A DNA stretch of 52,302 nucleotides from Planctomycetales bacterium (GCA_005239725.1 SBBM01000008.1:1-52302), one strand, 5' to 3'; positions 40,845 to 50,869 are shown, counted from the first letter of the stretch. Translations and numbers: made by a program. Notes: generated from the letters alone by a model not told the origin.

Positions 40845-41767
40845 TGCGCTAAATTTTGCTTAACCACTATTGCCGCGCCTATAAAACCGGCGTCATTGCC
40901 CAGGGCAGCCTCAAATATTTTTACGCCTTCTGCCTGCACGCTCATGGCGCGCTTTTTAATAGTTTTTCTGACTTCATCAAAAAGTATCCTGCCTGCTTTG
41001 GCCAGGCCCCCTCCGATAACAATACATTCGGGATTAAGCAGGTTTACAATGCCTGATAAAGTAACACCTAAATACCTGCCCATTTTAATCCATAACCCCT
41101 GAGCCTTTTTATTCCCGGTCCTGGCTAACTCGCTGGCCTCTTCCAGGGTAATATTCCTCTTAAATATGCCCCTGGCTTCCTTTAGAATCCGGTTATTGCC
41201 GATGTACGATTCAAGGCAGGCGTACCCCCCGCAATTACATCTGGGCCCATCTGCATTAACCGGCATATGCCCGATTTCTCCGCCGGCATTAGCATGCCCC
41301 CGGTAAATTTTCCCGTTAATCACAATCCCGCCGCCTACACCGGTGCCCAAGGTAAGGCAAACGACATTGTTAAACCCTTTTGCCGCCCCCAGCCTGTATT
41401 CCGCCAGGGTCATCAAGTTTGCGTCATTATCCAGGAATACAGGCAACCCGAGCTTGCGGCTGAGATTTTTTTTTAAACCCACATTCTTCCAGCCGGGAAT
41501 ATTAGGGAAAAAATGCACGATGCCGTTTCGGCTATCTACCGGCCCGGGTAAACCCAGGCCCAGACCCAGAATATCCTTTTTCGCTAACTTGTTATCGGCG
41601 ATAATGGCATGTATGGAATCTACAATCGCCGATATCAGCTCTTCTTTCCTGGTAAACTCCCGTGTGTTTAAGTTTTTGCGGCCGCGTATCTTATATTTGA
41701 AATCCAGGAGAGCAACTTTTAAATTAGTTCCACCCAGGTCAATGCCGATGATATATTTTTTAAGCAC
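40841..41767 (-). CDS. ROK-family sugar kinase (glucokinase-like)
   Basis: The 308-residue protein begins GTG (VLKKYIIGIDLGGTNLKVALLD, phosphate-1 motif DLGGTN). ROK signatures follow: LGLGLPGPVD, DNDANLMTLAEYRLGAAKG and LGTGVGGGIVINGKI. The zinc-binding motif is CNCGGYACLESY with His nearby at GHMPV. ROK kinases phosphorylate glucose, mannose or N-acetylhexosamines. It overlaps lptD by 4 nt. The 90-nt leader contains a palindrome (GCAATTTTAATTGC) and a CCCGC stem-loop; the ribosome-binding site is weak. Confidence 0.88.
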   Translation of the reverse strand: MLKKYIIGIDLGGTNLKVALLDFKYKIRGRKNLNTREFTRKEELISAIVDSIHAIIADNKLAKKDILGLGLGLPGPVDSRNGIVHFFPNIPGWKNVGLKKNLSRKLGLPVFLDNDANLMTLAEYRLGAAKGFNNVVCLTLGTGVGGGIVINGKIYRGHANAGGEIGHMPVNADGPRCNCGGYACLESYIGNNRILKEARGIFKRNITLEEASELARTGNKKAQGLWIKMGRYLGVTLSGIVNLLNPECIVIGGGLAKAGRILFDEVRKTIKKRAMSVQAEGVKIFEAALGNDAGFIGAAIVVKQNLAQ

Positions 41768-41858
41768 CTTAAGTCTCGATTTAGCGAAATCCCGCTCATT
41801 GGGCGGGACATGAAACCTTATTTTAGCCTAAAGCAATTTTAATTGCAACACATAATTA

Positions 41859-42860
41859 TTATATATTTTTTTCATTCCAGAAACAGATCCGGTTCCTCCC
41901 GGATTCTTTTGCTTTATATAACGCCTCGTCTGACTTCTCGATTAAATCCTGCATCTCTTTAGCGTCGTCCGGAAAAACAGCTACACCGATACTTACCGTG
42001 GCCTTCAAATCTTCGTCGTAAACTTTAATCAGCTTGTTTTCCACAGCCTGGCGGATACGTTCCGCAACAAACTTTGCTCCGCCCTTATCCGTCTGGGTTA
42101 GGATAATAGAAAATTCCTCCCCGCCGTACCTGCCTATCAAATCTATTTGCCTTAAATTATCCTTAATTACCCTGGAGATTTCCCGCAATATGGCGTCTCC
42201 GACCAGATGCCCGTAAGTATCGTTATAGCGCTTAAAGTGGTCTATATCAATCATTAAAAAAGAAAAATGCTGGTTAAACTTTTTTGCATAGCTAAGTTCT
42301 TCCTCCAGGCGGCCCAGATAATGCCTGCGCGTAAAGACTCCGGTAAGCCCGTCTGTGATGGCTAATTCCTGCACTCTTTGATAAAGAATCGCGCGCTTGA
42401 TCCCCAGAATAAACTGTTGAGCCAAGATGTGGTATTTATCCTGGTCCTGCGGCCGTATGCCGTGCGCAACCAGGTATCCGACTATGCCCCTGTTTATCTT
42501 TAAGGGCAGTATCGTATAATCCGCATAAAGCAGCGAGTCTAAGTCGCCTTTAATAAATTTACAATCATCCAGCGCTATGTATTTATTTATCCGGCTACGG
42601 AAATTATCGAATACCGTGTCGATGTCCAGGCTCTTGCAGATGTCCTTGGTTATGTCGTAAAGCGCTGTTGTCCCGTCGAGTATATTTCTTAAATCGGAAT
42701 TCTCTTCCTTGAGGCTTGTGCTTTCGGCAAGCAGGATATCGTATTCCTTTCTGACGGCTTCGTAATCCCCTTTCACTTTAAGAAAATTTTTGCGCAGGAT
42801 TTTCTTAAGGAGGATGTAAAAAGATACGCTTAACAAACTTAATAAGAGAAAGGTTAACAT
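41859..42860 (-). CDS. Diguanylate cyclase with N-terminal anchor
   Basis: The 333-residue protein has an N-terminal membrane helix (1-18), a coiled coil, a GAF-like region (about 60-160), then a GGDEF domain from AITDGLTGVFTRRHYLGRLE. The active-site loop is RYGGEEF, so it should synthesise c-di-GMP. An RxxD inhibitory site (RQID) stands five residues before GGEEF, giving product feedback. The Mg-binding DIDHFKRYND is intact. It lies 5 nt after a second cyclase. Targets in this window could be the MshEN domain of GspE and the GEMM-like structured RNA. Confidence 0.92.
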   Translation of the reverse strand: MLTFLLLSLLSVSFYILLKKILRKNFLKVKGDYEAVRKEYDILLAESTSLKEENSDLRNILDGTTALYDITKDICKSLDIDTVFDNFRSRINKYIALDDCKFIKGDLDSLLYADYTILPLKINRGIVGYLVAHGIRPQDQDKYHILAQQFILGIKRAILYQRVQELAITDGLTGVFTRRHYLGRLEEELSYAKKFNQHFSFLMIDIDHFKRYNDTYGHLVGDAILREISRVIKDNLRQIDLIGRYGGEEFSIILTQTDKGGAKFVAERIRQAVENKLIKVYDEDLKATVSIGVAVFPDDAKEMQDLIEKSDEALYKAKESGRNRICFWNEKNI

Positions 42861-42865
42861 TTTGA

Positions 42866-44071
42866 TTACGCCGCTACGACCCGGTTCCTTCCGTTTTGCT
42901 TTGCCTCATACATGGCCTTATCGGCCTTGACTATCAGCTCGATTTCGCCCTTGGCATCAACCGGGAATGCCGAGACACCTATGGAAACGGTAATATGCGT
43001 TTCCTGCCGGCGCAAGACTACCTTTGTCCTTTCAATCCTGGCGCGCAATTCTTCGGCTATAATACAGGCCTTTTTCTTTTCTATCTCCGGCAACACCACG
43101 CAAAATTCTTCTCCTCCGAAACGGCTGATAATCGCATTTTTATCCTTTAAAAAATCCACCAGGTTGTGGCTTAAGTCTTTCAAGACTATATCCCCTGCAG
43201 TATGCCCGAATTTATCGTTATAATTCTTAAAATAATCTATATCAAGGAGCAACAATGACACCGGCGAATTCCTGCGGGCGTTCCTCCTGCATTCTTCCTT
43301 CAGGCGCTCCAGGAAATACCCTTTTTTGTAAAGCGAAGTCAGGCCGTCATGGATTGCCAGGTCCTGGGCCTTTTCAAAATATTCGCTGTTTTCAATGGCA
43401 ACCGCCCCCAGGTCGCAGATAGTTACCAGGAACCTTAAATCATCCTGCGCATAAAAATGAGGCTGCTGGCTATCGAGCCGGAGTATCCCCAGGAAGCGCT
43501 GTTCGCTCATAAAAGGCGCGCTGATTAGAGACGAGATAGGTCTTATGTCCTGCTGCCGTAATTTATCCAGGTCAAAACGGAAATCCTTGTTTATGTTTTC
43601 GATAAACAGGGGGCTGACGTGTTTTAATACCCAGAAATCGAATATATCCCCTTCCTTGGCCTTGATAACTAATTTCTTATCTTCTTTTTTGCTTTTAAGA
43701 AGGTTTAATTTTTGCGCCTGCTCATCGATTAAATAAAGGCTGCAGGTCCCTTTGTTGTCAGAGATAAAAGAAAAGGCGATTGAGGCGAGGGTTTCGGAAA
43801 TGGAATCCAGGTTTAAATTCTGGTTTATCTCTTCAATGATTTCCTTTAAGCTGTTGTATTTTCTTATCTTCACCTGGAGGGCGTTCTTATTTTCGCGGTC
43901 CCGGGAATTTTTATCGTTCAGAATATTCGTTGCTTCTTGCAGATGCCGGATTTTAAGTTCGAGGTCGTGGACGCGGCCAGAATTCTTTCTCATGAGGTAG
44001 AACGCGAGGAGGGCATTTATCAGGCAGAATCCCAGAAATACCTGGATAGGCGAATAGTTTGCCGGAGGCAT
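42866..44071 (-). CDS. GAF-GGDEF diguanylate cyclase
   Basis: The 401-residue protein has an N-terminal hydrophobic helix (about 8-25), a coiled coil (30-60), a GAF domain (about 75-220) and a GGDEF domain (from LAIHDGLTSLYKKGYFLERL) with active site RFGGEEF and metal-binding DIDYFKNYND. Unlike its neighbour it has no RxxD inhibitory site before GGEEF. The two cyclases are unlike in their sensory parts, so they may respond to different cues. Its start abuts the stop of the ABC ATPase gene. Confidence 0.92.
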   Translation of the reverse strand: MPPANYSPIQVFLGFCLINALLAFYLMRKNSGRVHDLELKIRHLQEATNILNDKNSRDRENKNALQVKIRKYNSLKEIIEEINQNLNLDSISETLASIAFSFISDNKGTCSLYLIDEQAQKLNLLKSKKEDKKLVIKAKEGDIFDFWVLKHVSPLFIENINKDFRFDLDKLRQQDIRPISSLISAPFMSEQRFLGILRLDSQQPHFYAQDDLRFLVTICDLGAVAIENSEYFEKAQDLAIHDGLTSLYKKGYFLERLKEECRRNARRNSPVSLLLLDIDYFKNYNDKFGHTAGDIVLKDLSHNLVDFLKDKNAIISRFGGEEFCVVLPEIEKKKACIIAEELRARIERTKVVLRRQETHITVSIGVSAFPVDAKGEIELIVKADKAMYEAKQNGRNRVVAA

Positions 44072-45175
44072 TTAACAGATAGTTTCTTCGGTTTTTTTGT
44101 CGAAGAAATGCGCCTTGCTCATATCAAAAACCAGGTCCATATCCTGGTTGACCCTGGGCCTGTCATGAGCTCCTACGCGGGCGATAAAAGTATGCTTTCC
44201 GCTATTAAGGTAAAGGTAGACTTCCGCACCCATAGGTTCAACCACTTCGCAATTGGCCCTTACGATATTTTCCGGAGGGGCCTCGGAAACAAACATCTTG
44301 TCGTAGATGTCTTCGGAACGGATGCCGAAAATTACCTCTTTGCCGATATAAGGCGCGATCTTCTTATGCATATCTTCGACGACTTTTACCTGGATTTTGC
44401 CTTCGTCGAAGTATACCCGTCCGTCTTTCTTAATGATAGAACCGCTCATAAAGTTCATGGGCGGGGAGCCGATGAAACCCGCGACAAATTTATTCTTCGG
44501 ATAATCATAAATGGTTATGGGGTCAGCCACCTGCTGGATAACACCGCCCTTCATGACCGCAATCCTGTCGCCCATAGTCATAGCCTCGGTCTGGTCATGA
44601 GTTACATATATTATGGTGGTCTGGAGCCGTATATGCAGCTTATGTATCTCAGTGCGTATCTCTCCCCTTAACTTTGCGTCAAGGTTGCTTAAGGGCTCGT
44701 CAAACAAAAATACCAGGGGCTTTCTTACGATTGCCCGGCCCACCGCCACACGCTGTCTTTCTCCGCCCGAGAGCTCACGCGGCTTACGGTTAAGAATGTG
44801 TTTTATGTTCAGGATGTCTGCGGCTTCGTTAACCCGCTGAATAATTTCATTCTTGGGATATTTCCTCAAACCCAGCCCGAACGCCATATTTTCAAATACG
44901 GTCATATGCGGGTAAAGGGCATAATTCTGAAATACCATGGCGATATCGCGGTCTTTCGCCGGGACTTCGTTAACCATCTTATCGCCGATATAGATTTCCC
45001 CCCGGGTTACCTCCTCCAATCCGGCAACCATCCTTAAGGTCGTGGATTTTCCGCAGCCGGACGGCCCGACTAAAACCATGAACTCTTTGTTTTCAATCCC
45101 CAGAGTAACCCTGTCAACCGCCTTATTTCCGCCGGGGAAAACCTTAGAAACGTCTTTTAAGCTGACCTGCGCCAT
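44072..45175 (-). CDS. Sugar/polyol ABC transporter ATPase (UgpC/MsmK-like)
   Basis: The 367-residue ATPase has Walker A GPSGCGKST, signature LSGGERQRVAVGRA, Walker B FLFDEPLSNLD and switch THDQTEAMTMGDR, then a C-terminal TOBE/OB domain (about 240-360: EVIFGIRSEDIYDK). This length and domain order fit MsmK/UgpC/MalK, which serve sugar ABC importers. No matching permease or binding protein is close, so it probably serves transporters elsewhere. A 24-nt palindrome (45189-45212) lies just upstream. Confidence 0.9.
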   Translation of the reverse strand: MAQVSLKDVSKVFPGGNKAVDRVTLGIENKEFMVLVGPSGCGKSTTLRMVAGLEEVTRGEIYIGDKMVNEVPAKDRDIAMVFQNYALYPHMTVFENMAFGLGLRKYPKNEIIQRVNEAADILNIKHILNRKPRELSGGERQRVAVGRAIVRKPLVFLFDEPLSNLDAKLRGEIRTEIHKLHIRLQTTIIYVTHDQTEAMTMGDRIAVMKGGVIQQVADPITIYDYPKNKFVAGFIGSPPMNFMSGSIIKKDGRVYFDEGKIQVKVVEDMHKKIAPYIGKEVIFGIRSEDIYDKMFVSEAPPENIVRANCEVVEPMGAEVYLYLNSGKHTFIARVGAHDRPRVNQDMDLVFDMSKAHFFDKKTEETIC

Positions 45176-45188
45176 TTATCCCTCGTTT

Positions 45189-45212
45189 CCCGGTCTGCTC
45201 GAGCAGGCCGGG
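45189..45212. repeat. 24-nt palindrome before the sugar ABC ATPase gene
   Basis: CCCGGTCTGCTCGAGCAGGCCGGG is self-complementary apart from one T-G pair. It lies 13 nt before the ATPase start and 93 nt after accD, so it could be a regulatory site or a small stem in the transcript. Confidence 0.4.
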
Positions 45213-45255
45213 CTCGACACTAACCAGAAAACAGATTTCACGGCATTATCTGCGC

Positions 45256-46095
45256 TTAACTTAAATAGTCAAGCAATTGGCTTAACGTTGCCTTCATATT
45301 CTTGCGGTGCACTATCATATCTATCAAGCCGTGCTCCAGGACAAATTCTGAACGTTGGAATCCTGTGGGCAGCTTCTGCCTTATCGTTTGTTCGATAACC
45401 CTGGGGCCGGTAAAACCGATTAATGCCTTTGGCTCGGCAATAATTATATCCGCTACACCGGCGAATGACGCCATAACCCCCCCCATAGTCGGATTGGTAA
45501 GCACAGATATATATAATAGGCCCTGGCGGTTGTGGTAAGACAACGCAGCGCAGGTTTTAGCCATTTGCATAAGGCTGTACATCCCCTCATGCATACGTGC
45601 GCCTCCTCCCGAACCCGAAACTATTATAACCGGGAGTTTGTTTTTTGTAGCAAACTCTATGCCACGGGTAATTTTTTCTCCTACCACAGAACCCATTGAA
45701 CCCATAATAAAACGCGAATCTGTTATGGCAATAACCGCATCCTTGCCATCCAGGCGGCCCTTTCCTGTTAGCGCTGCTTCCTTTAAACCAGTCGCGGACT
45801 GATCCGCAGATAATTTTTCTTTATAGGTTTTCGGACCTTTAAAATCCAGAGGGTCTACCGAAATCATATCCTTATCAAATTCCTCAAACGTATCCTTATC
45901 TAAAAGCAGATTAATTCTTTCCTGGGCGCCGAGTGTAAAATGATAGTTGCACTTGGGGCAAACCTTCAGGTTTTCTTCAAGCGTCTTGTTATATAAAGTC
46001 TCGGAACACCCCTCGCACTTCGTCCACAGGCCGTCGGGGATCTCTTTTTTCTTCAGCCTTACGATTGTGTATTTAGGTTTGCCGAAAAGGGCCAT
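45256..46095 (-). CDS. accD: Acetyl-CoA carboxylase carboxyltransferase beta subunit
   Basis: The 279-residue protein has the AccD zinc ribbon (CEGC ... CPKC, about residues 26-50) and a carboxyltransferase domain with the oxyanion-hole stretch VIIVSGSGGGARMHEGMYSLMQMAK and NPTMGGVMASFA. The length and C-terminus (VLEHGLIDMIVHRKNM) are normal. AccD combines with AccA to carboxylate acetyl-CoA. It follows the DUF1015 gene by 5 nt. No accA was seen in the window. Confidence 0.95.
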   Translation of the reverse strand: MALFGKPKYTIVRLKKKEIPDGLWTKCEGCSETLYNKTLEENLKVCPKCNYHFTLGAQERINLLLDKDTFEEFDKDMISVDPLDFKGPKTYKEKLSADQSATGLKEAALTGKGRLDGKDAVIAITDSRFIMGSMGSVVGEKITRGIEFATKNKLPVIIVSGSGGGARMHEGMYSLMQMAKTCAALSYHNRQGLLYISVLTNPTMGGVMASFAGVADIIIAEPKALIGFTGPRVIEQTIRQKLPTGFQRSEFVLEHGLIDMIVHRKNMKATLSQLLDYLS

Positions 46096-46100
46096 CTGGC

Positions 46101-47381
46101 TTATTCTCCCTCAAGTTTATTGATCAAAAGTCCGGAGAGCACCTTGGGATAAAAATATGTCGATTTGGGAGGCATCTTATTTCCATTCGCCGCCACGGCC
46201 ATTATCTGCTGCACCTTTACCGGATTTAGAAAGAAGGCGATATAAGACGGATTCTCATCCGCCTGCCTGATTAATTCATTAGCCTCAGGTATAAATTCCA
46301 GTATCCTTTTATCTTCCAGCTCAAGACCTAAAATATTTTTAAGGATTATATAATTCAGTATGGACACATCGAGCGACCTGTATTCAGGAGGTCTGTCGGC
46401 AATCATCTTATCCAGGATCTTGATATTTTTTATGCGCAGGAGCCAGCATTTTCCTCTGTTATACATGCCCAGCACATGCTCTATCCAGCCTGCCTTTTCT
46501 ATCAAGAAGAAAAAGCGGCTCTTATCTTTAATTTCTTCTATATGAAAATACTCTTCCAGCCTGCTGGCAAAACTGCTGAAATCAATGGCTGAATCAGGCT
46601 TAAGCAGGCGGTGTATGGGCAATATGGTAAGGCCGTGGGGGTCGGTATTCGTAAAGTAAGCCATGACATAATTAAAATCTTCCTCCCCGGTTATCGCAGC
46701 TAATTTATCTTTTAATTCTTGGCGGTAGGCGCAGGCAACCTCAAAGCGGTGATGGCCGTCGGCAATGAAAATATCTTCTTTTGCCATTATCGCCTGTATA
46801 CCGCTCAATATGCCTGGCGCATCTATTTTCCATAATTTATGGCGGGTCCTCTCATCGTCCGTTAATTCTATAAAAGGCTTTTTATCTGCGCATTGTGTTT
46901 TTAAAGACTGGACAATGCGTTTTTTGTCGGGGAAGACTACGAATATGGGGCTTAAATTTGCCCTTACCGCCTTAAGGAGCCGCAACCGGTCTTCCTTGGC
47001 TTCCAGATGGGTATGCTCATGGCCGTAGACCGGGGACTTATCATCTCCTAAATATAAGAGCGCGATAAAGCCATAGCGTGTTTTTGTTTCCCCTTTGAGA
47101 TTATATTGCTGGCTGTAAAAATAAACCGCCGGCTTCTCGTCCTGGATAAGCACTTTTTTCTTAAGCCAATCGTTAAAATATTCCGCTGAACGCTTGTACT
47201 TGTCCTCTCCAGGGACATCTTTGCCTAAGATTATGCGGATAAAATTATTGGGGTCTAAATCATGAAAGTATTCCTGGCGCCGGGGTGAGATTACATCATA
47301 CGGAGGGCAGACAACCGAAGACAAATTTTTTATCTTTTCCTGGTTATATATGATTGCCTTAAAAGGCCGGATTTTAGTCAT
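46101..47381 (-). CDS. DUF1015 family protein
   Basis: The 426-residue protein starts with TKIRPFKAIIYNQEKIKNLSSVVCPPYDVISPRRQ, the hallmark of DUF1015 (COG4198), and has the conserved IADGHHRFEVACAYR motif near residue 215. The biochemical role is unsettled; some relatives are annotated as SerK-like kinases or phosphatases. It lies between fmdB (4 nt) and accD (5 nt), in the operon with the chaperones. It is intact. Confidence 0.9.
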   Translation of the reverse strand: MTKIRPFKAIIYNQEKIKNLSSVVCPPYDVISPRRQEYFHDLDPNNFIRIILGKDVPGEDKYKRSAEYFNDWLKKKVLIQDEKPAVYFYSQQYNLKGETKTRYGFIALLYLGDDKSPVYGHEHTHLEAKEDRLRLLKAVRANLSPIFVVFPDKKRIVQSLKTQCADKKPFIELTDDERTRHKLWKIDAPGILSGIQAIMAKEDIFIADGHHRFEVACAYRQELKDKLAAITGEEDFNYVMAYFTNTDPHGLTILPIHRLLKPDSAIDFSSFASRLEEYFHIEEIKDKSRFFFLIEKAGWIEHVLGMYNRGKCWLLRIKNIKILDKMIADRPPEYRSLDVSILNYIILKNILGLELEDKRILEFIPEANELIRQADENPSYIAFFLNPVKVQQIMAVAANGNKMPPKSTYFYPKVLSGLLINKLEGE

Positions 47382-47385
47382 CTAA

Positions 47386-47634
47386 TCAGCGCGCTGGACA
47401 GGAGCTGCAATCGCCTCCTTTATCATTAGGGCAAGCTTTCGGGCTAGCGGTTTTTTTCTTATAGTCAGTAGCATAAAAGCCGGAACCTTTAAAAATTATC
47501 CCCGTGCCTGCGCTTATAATCCGTTTCACTTTCTTGCCGCATTTAGGGCATGTTTCCAGATGCCTATCATTTATTTGCTGGAAGGCTTCAAAGATATGGC
47601 CGCAATGTTTGCATTCGTATTCATAGGTAGGCAT
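47386..47634 (-). CDS. FmdB-family zinc-ribbon protein
   Basis: The 82-residue protein has an N-terminal zinc ribbon MPTYEYECKHCGHIFEAFQ with a second CPKC, the FmdB/Zn-ribbon regulatory pattern, and a C-terminal CxxC region (DCSSCPA). It lies 26 nt after dnaJ and 4 nt before the DUF1015 gene. FmdB-like proteins are proposed regulators or metal-binding proteins. Function here is not evident. Confidence 0.88.
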   Translation of the reverse strand: MPTYEYECKHCGHIFEAFQQINDRHLETCPKCGKKVKRIISAGTGIIFKGSGFYATDYKKKTASPKACPNDKGGDCSSCPAR

Positions 47635-47660
47635 TTCTCCTCATCCTCCTTTATTAAAAC

Positions 47661-48821
47661 CTAAGGCCTGAACGTCCTCTTTATTTTATCGGCAAAACTC
47701 TCTTTTGGGCCGGCATTTTCACCGGAAACCCTGGCAAATTCCTCAATCAACCTGCGCTGTTCGGAAGTCAACGATTTAGGAATCTCCACGATAACCCTCA
47801 CCAGTTCATCCCCGGGTATCTTTGTATGCACGTCAGGTATGCCTTTTTCTTTGATGCGAAAAACCCTGCCGCTCTGCGTGCCCGGCGGTATCTTCATCAT
47901 CACCTTGCCTTCAAGAGTGGGCACCTCCACTTCTCCACCTAATATGGCCTTGGTTAAACTAATAACCGTTTCAGTCAATATATCATTATTGTGCCTCTGA
48001 AAAATATCGTGTGGCTTAACCTCTATGATAACGTATAAGTCCCCTCTGCCCATCTTGCCGGCTTCCCCCTCGCCCTTTAGCCGCAGATGTGAGCCGTTGT
48101 CTACTCCGGGAGGAATTTTAACCTTGATATTGCTGGTTTTCCTTACCCGGCCCTCGGTATTACAATCAGGGCATGGCGACTGTATTATCGAACCGTCACC
48201 GCCGCAACGGGAACAGGTCTGGGCTAATTGGAAAAAACCGCTGGAAACTACTGTGCGGCCCGAACCTTTGCATTTAGGGCAGGTGCTTTTTTTTGTCCCG
48301 GGTTTTGCCCCGCTGCCGGAACAGGTTTCACAAACCTCATAACGCGGCACAGTAATAGTTTTTTCTTTTCCGGTTGCCGCTTCTTCCAGAGTTATAGCTA
48401 CGGTAATTTGTAAATCCCTGCCCCGGCGCGCCCTTGCATCATGGCGGGTCCTGCCTCCCATTATATCAAAACCCAAATCTCCGAATATCTCGTCAAAGAT
48501 ACTCCCGCCAAAACCAAATCCGCCCAAACCTTCAAAAATGCTGCTGAAATCCGCGCCCTTAAAGATATCTTCATAGGCGTACTTCTGGTCTATTCCGGCA
48601 TGGCCATACTGGTCGTATAACGCGCGCTTTGAGGCATCGGATAAAACCGCATAGGCCTCAGAGATTTCCTTAAACTTCTCCTCTGCCTCTTTTTTCTGCT
48701 CTGCAGGCACCCGGTCAGGATGGTGGCGCAAAGCCGCTTCCCGGTACGCCTTTTTTATATCTTCCAGAGTAGAATTTTTCTTAACGCCCAGAATTTCGTA
48801 ATAATCGCGCTTAGTAGACAT
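47661..48821 (-). CDS. dnaJ: Chaperone DnaJ
   Basis: The 386-residue protein has a J domain with the HPD motif (LRHHPDRVP, about residue 35), a Gly/Phe-rich linker (GLGGFGFGG), four zinc motifs ([32 protein letters not shown]) and C-terminal substrate domains. It stimulates DnaK. There is no Shine-Dalgarno upstream of the ATG: heptamer repeats run right up to the start codon. Translation may rely on coupling, a repeat-based structure or leaderless-like initiation. Confidence 0.95.
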   Translation of the reverse strand: MSTKRDYYEILGVKKNSTLEDIKKAYREAALRHHPDRVPAEQKKEAEEKFKEISEAYAVLSDASKRALYDQYGHAGIDQKYAYEDIFKGADFSSIFEGLGGFGFGGSIFDEIFGDLGFDIMGGRTRHDARARRGRDLQITVAITLEEAATGKEKTITVPRYEVCETCSGSGAKPGTKKSTCPKCKGSGRTVVSSGFFQLAQTCSRCGGDGSIIQSPCPDCNTEGRVRKTSNIKVKIPPGVDNGSHLRLKGEGEAGKMGRGDLYVIIEVKPHDIFQRHNNDILTETVISLTKAILGGEVEVPTLEGKVMMKIPPGTQSGRVFRIKEKGIPDVHTKIPGDELVRVIVEIPKSLTSEQRRLIEEFARVSGENAGPKESFADKIKRTFRP

Positions 48822-48895
48822 TAGCGTTTAGCGTTTAGCGTTTAGCGTTTAGCGTTTTAAAAAACTATACGCTATCCGCTATCCGCTATCCGCTA
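48821..48895. repeat. Heptamer repeat block between dnaK and dnaJ
   Basis: On the minus strand three units of CGGATAG and one CGTATAG are followed by five of CGCTAAA. They start in the dnaK stop codon (TAG) and end in the dnaJ start codon. TAGCG and CGCTA are complementary, so the block can fold on itself. A smaller related block lies at 50831-50858. Confidence 0.85.
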
Positions 48896-50815
48896 TTTAT
48901 TGTCGTCTTCCTCTTTGTATTCCGCGTCAATAATATCTTCGTCTTTTTTCTGTTTTTCCTCTTTAGGTTCCTCGGGCTTCTCTTTTTCCTTGCCGGTACC
49001 GCCGCCATGGGCCTTTTGATGTTTCTCCGCTGCCTGCTTGTATATTTCTTCCGCAAGCTTATGGGAAGCCTTGGTCAAATCTTCCATACCCTTCTTAATA
49101 CTATTTACGTTTTTATCTTTGATCGTCTGCTTTAAATCATTAATCTTTGCTTCGATATCGGCACGCTCGGATTGAGAAACCTTATCTCCGAACTCCTTAA
49201 GCGATTTCTCTGTGCTATAGACAAGGGCATCGGCCTGGTTGATTACCTCTACCTCTTCCCTTTTCCTGGCATCGTCCGCGGCAAATTTTTCCGCGTCCTT
49301 GACCATCTTTTCGATTTCTTCCTTGGAGAGTTTTTTGGGCGCGGTAATGCGGATAGACTGCTCCTTGCCTGTACCTAAATCCTTGGCTGACACATGCACG
49401 ATACCATTAGCATCAATATCAAAACTAACCTCAATCTGCGGAACCCCCCTAGGCGCAGCCGGTATCCCTACCAGATCAAACCTCCCCAATTCCACGTTAC
49501 CTTCGGCATCCGCCATCTGGCGCTCGCCCTGGATTACGCGGATAGTGACTGCTGTCTGGTTATCCGCGGCAGTAGAAAATATCTGGCTCTTTCTTGTAGG
49601 GATAGTAGTATTTCTTTCGATTAACTTAGTGTTGACTCCACCTAAAGTTTCAATGCCCAAAGACAAAGGCGTAACGTCAAGCAATAACACATCCTTTACC
49701 TCGCCTTTGATAATCGCAGCCTGTACCGCAGCGCCCAATGCCACGCATTCCATAGGGTCAACCCCCCGCTCGATTGTCTTGCCGAAATACTCTTCCACGA
49801 ATTTCTGCACAATGGGCATGCGGGTAGGGCCGCCGACCATAATAATCTTATCCACGCCTTTGTCTCCAAAATTAACCCCTTCTTTTGCAAATGCTTCTTT
49901 AGCATCTTTTAATGCCTGCTCTAACGGGTGACGGCACCTTTCAATAATCGGGCCGACTAATTCTTCCAGTTTTGCCCGGTTAATTGACATGGTCAAATGT
50001 TTCGGGCCGGTGGCATCGGCAGTAATAAAAGGCAGATTTATATCGGTAGTCAGGGTACTGGAAAGCTCAACCTTGGCCTTTTCTGCTGCCTCGCGCAGGC
50101 GTTGTATAGCCATCTTATCGTTCTTTAAATCAATACCGTGTTCGCGCTTAAATTCCCTGGCAATATATTCAATAAGCACATTGTCCATATCCGTGCCACC
50201 CAGCTGCGTATCCCCGCTTGTGGCCATAACCTTAAAGCCGCCTTCTTTCCACATCTCCATAATGGTTACGTCCAGAGTGCCGCCGCCGAAATCGAAAACT
50301 AATATTTTTAATTCTTTGCCGGCTTTTTCCAAACCATAAGCAAGGCAGGCTGCTGTCGGTTCATTGATAATCCTTAAAACCTTTAAGCCGGCAATCTCAC
50401 CAGCGTCTTTTGTAGCAGTCCTTTGGTTATCATCAAAATACGCCGGGCATGTAATAACTGCTTCTTCAACCTTATCGCCAAGATAGGCTTCGGCATCCAC
50501 TTTTATCTTTTGCAGAATAAACGCGGATATCTGCTGCGGCGTATACTCTTTACCATGTACCTTAAAATGAAAATCCTGGCCCATTTTACGCTTTGCGGCA
50601 AAAATTGTGCCTTCAGGATTTATGGATGCCTGGCGCCTTGCCGGCTCGCCCACCAGCTTTTGCCCCTCCTTGGTAAAAGCGACAAACGAAGGGAAGGCCT
50701 TGCCTGAGGCAACGCCTGCGCCTTCTGCCGAAGGAATTATCACCGGCCTACCGCCTTCCATAACCGCTGCCGCGGAGTTAGATGTGCCTAAATCAATCCC
50801 GATGACTTTAGACAT
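48893..50815 (-). CDS. dnaK: Chaperone DnaK (Hsp70)
   Basis: The 640-residue protein starts [22 protein letters not shown], with the ATPase motifs [16 protein letters not shown] and [15 protein letters not shown], the linker [18 protein letters not shown] and a substrate domain. The C-terminus ends [14 protein letters not shown]. Length is normal. A GGAGG ribosome-binding site precedes the ATG, and a heptamer-type repeat (50831-50858) lies just upstream. DnaK, DnaJ and GrpE form the folding machine. The gene is intact. Confidence 0.97.
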   Translation of the reverse strand: MSKVIGIDLGTSNSAAAVMEGGRPVIIPSAEGAGVASGKAFPSFVAFTKEGQKLVGEPARRQASINPEGTIFAAKRKMGQDFHFKVHGKEYTPQQISAFILQKIKVDAEAYLGDKVEEAVITCPAYFDDNQRTATKDAGEIAGLKVLRIINEPTAACLAYGLEKAGKELKILVFDFGGGTLDVTIMEMWKEGGFKVMATSGDTQLGGTDMDNVLIEYIAREFKREHGIDLKNDKMAIQRLREAAEKAKVELSSTLTTDINLPFITADATGPKHLTMSINRAKLEELVGPIIERCRHPLEQALKDAKEAFAKEGVNFGDKGVDKIIMVGGPTRMPIVQKFVEEYFGKTIERGVDPMECVALGAAVQAAIIKGEVKDVLLLDVTPLSLGIETLGGVNTKLIERNTTIPTRKSQIFSTAADNQTAVTIRVIQGERQMADAEGNVELGRFDLVGIPAAPRGVPQIEVSFDIDANGIVHVSAKDLGTGKEQSIRITAPKKLSKEEIEKMVKDAEKFAADDARKREEVEVINQADALVYSTEKSLKEFGDKVSQSERADIEAKINDLKQTIKDKNVNSIKKGMEDLTKASHKLAEEIYKQAAEKHQKAHGGGTGKEKEKPEEPKEEKQKKDEDIIDAEYKEEDDNK

Positions 50816-50830
50816 TTTGACCTCCTGTTT

Positions 50831-50858
50831 TTTAGCGTTTAGCGTTTACTATACGCTA
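50831..50858. repeat. Heptamer-type repeat between grpE and dnaK
   Basis: On the minus strand TAGCGTATAG is followed by TAAACGCTAAACGCTAAA, with the TAGCGT/ACGCTA stem also present in the dnaK-dnaJ block. Here a normal ribosome-binding site follows the repeat. Confidence 0.75.
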
Positions 50859-50869
50859 CCCGTTGTATA

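Noticed and set aside
43937-44671. Plus-strand open frame of 244 codons
   Set aside because: It is antisense to the sugar ABC ATPase and a cyclase, both complete and well conserved; the translation shows no family pattern.
48821-48895. Heptamer array as a CRISPR
   Set aside because: Units are 7 nt with no spacers, and no cas gene is nearby.
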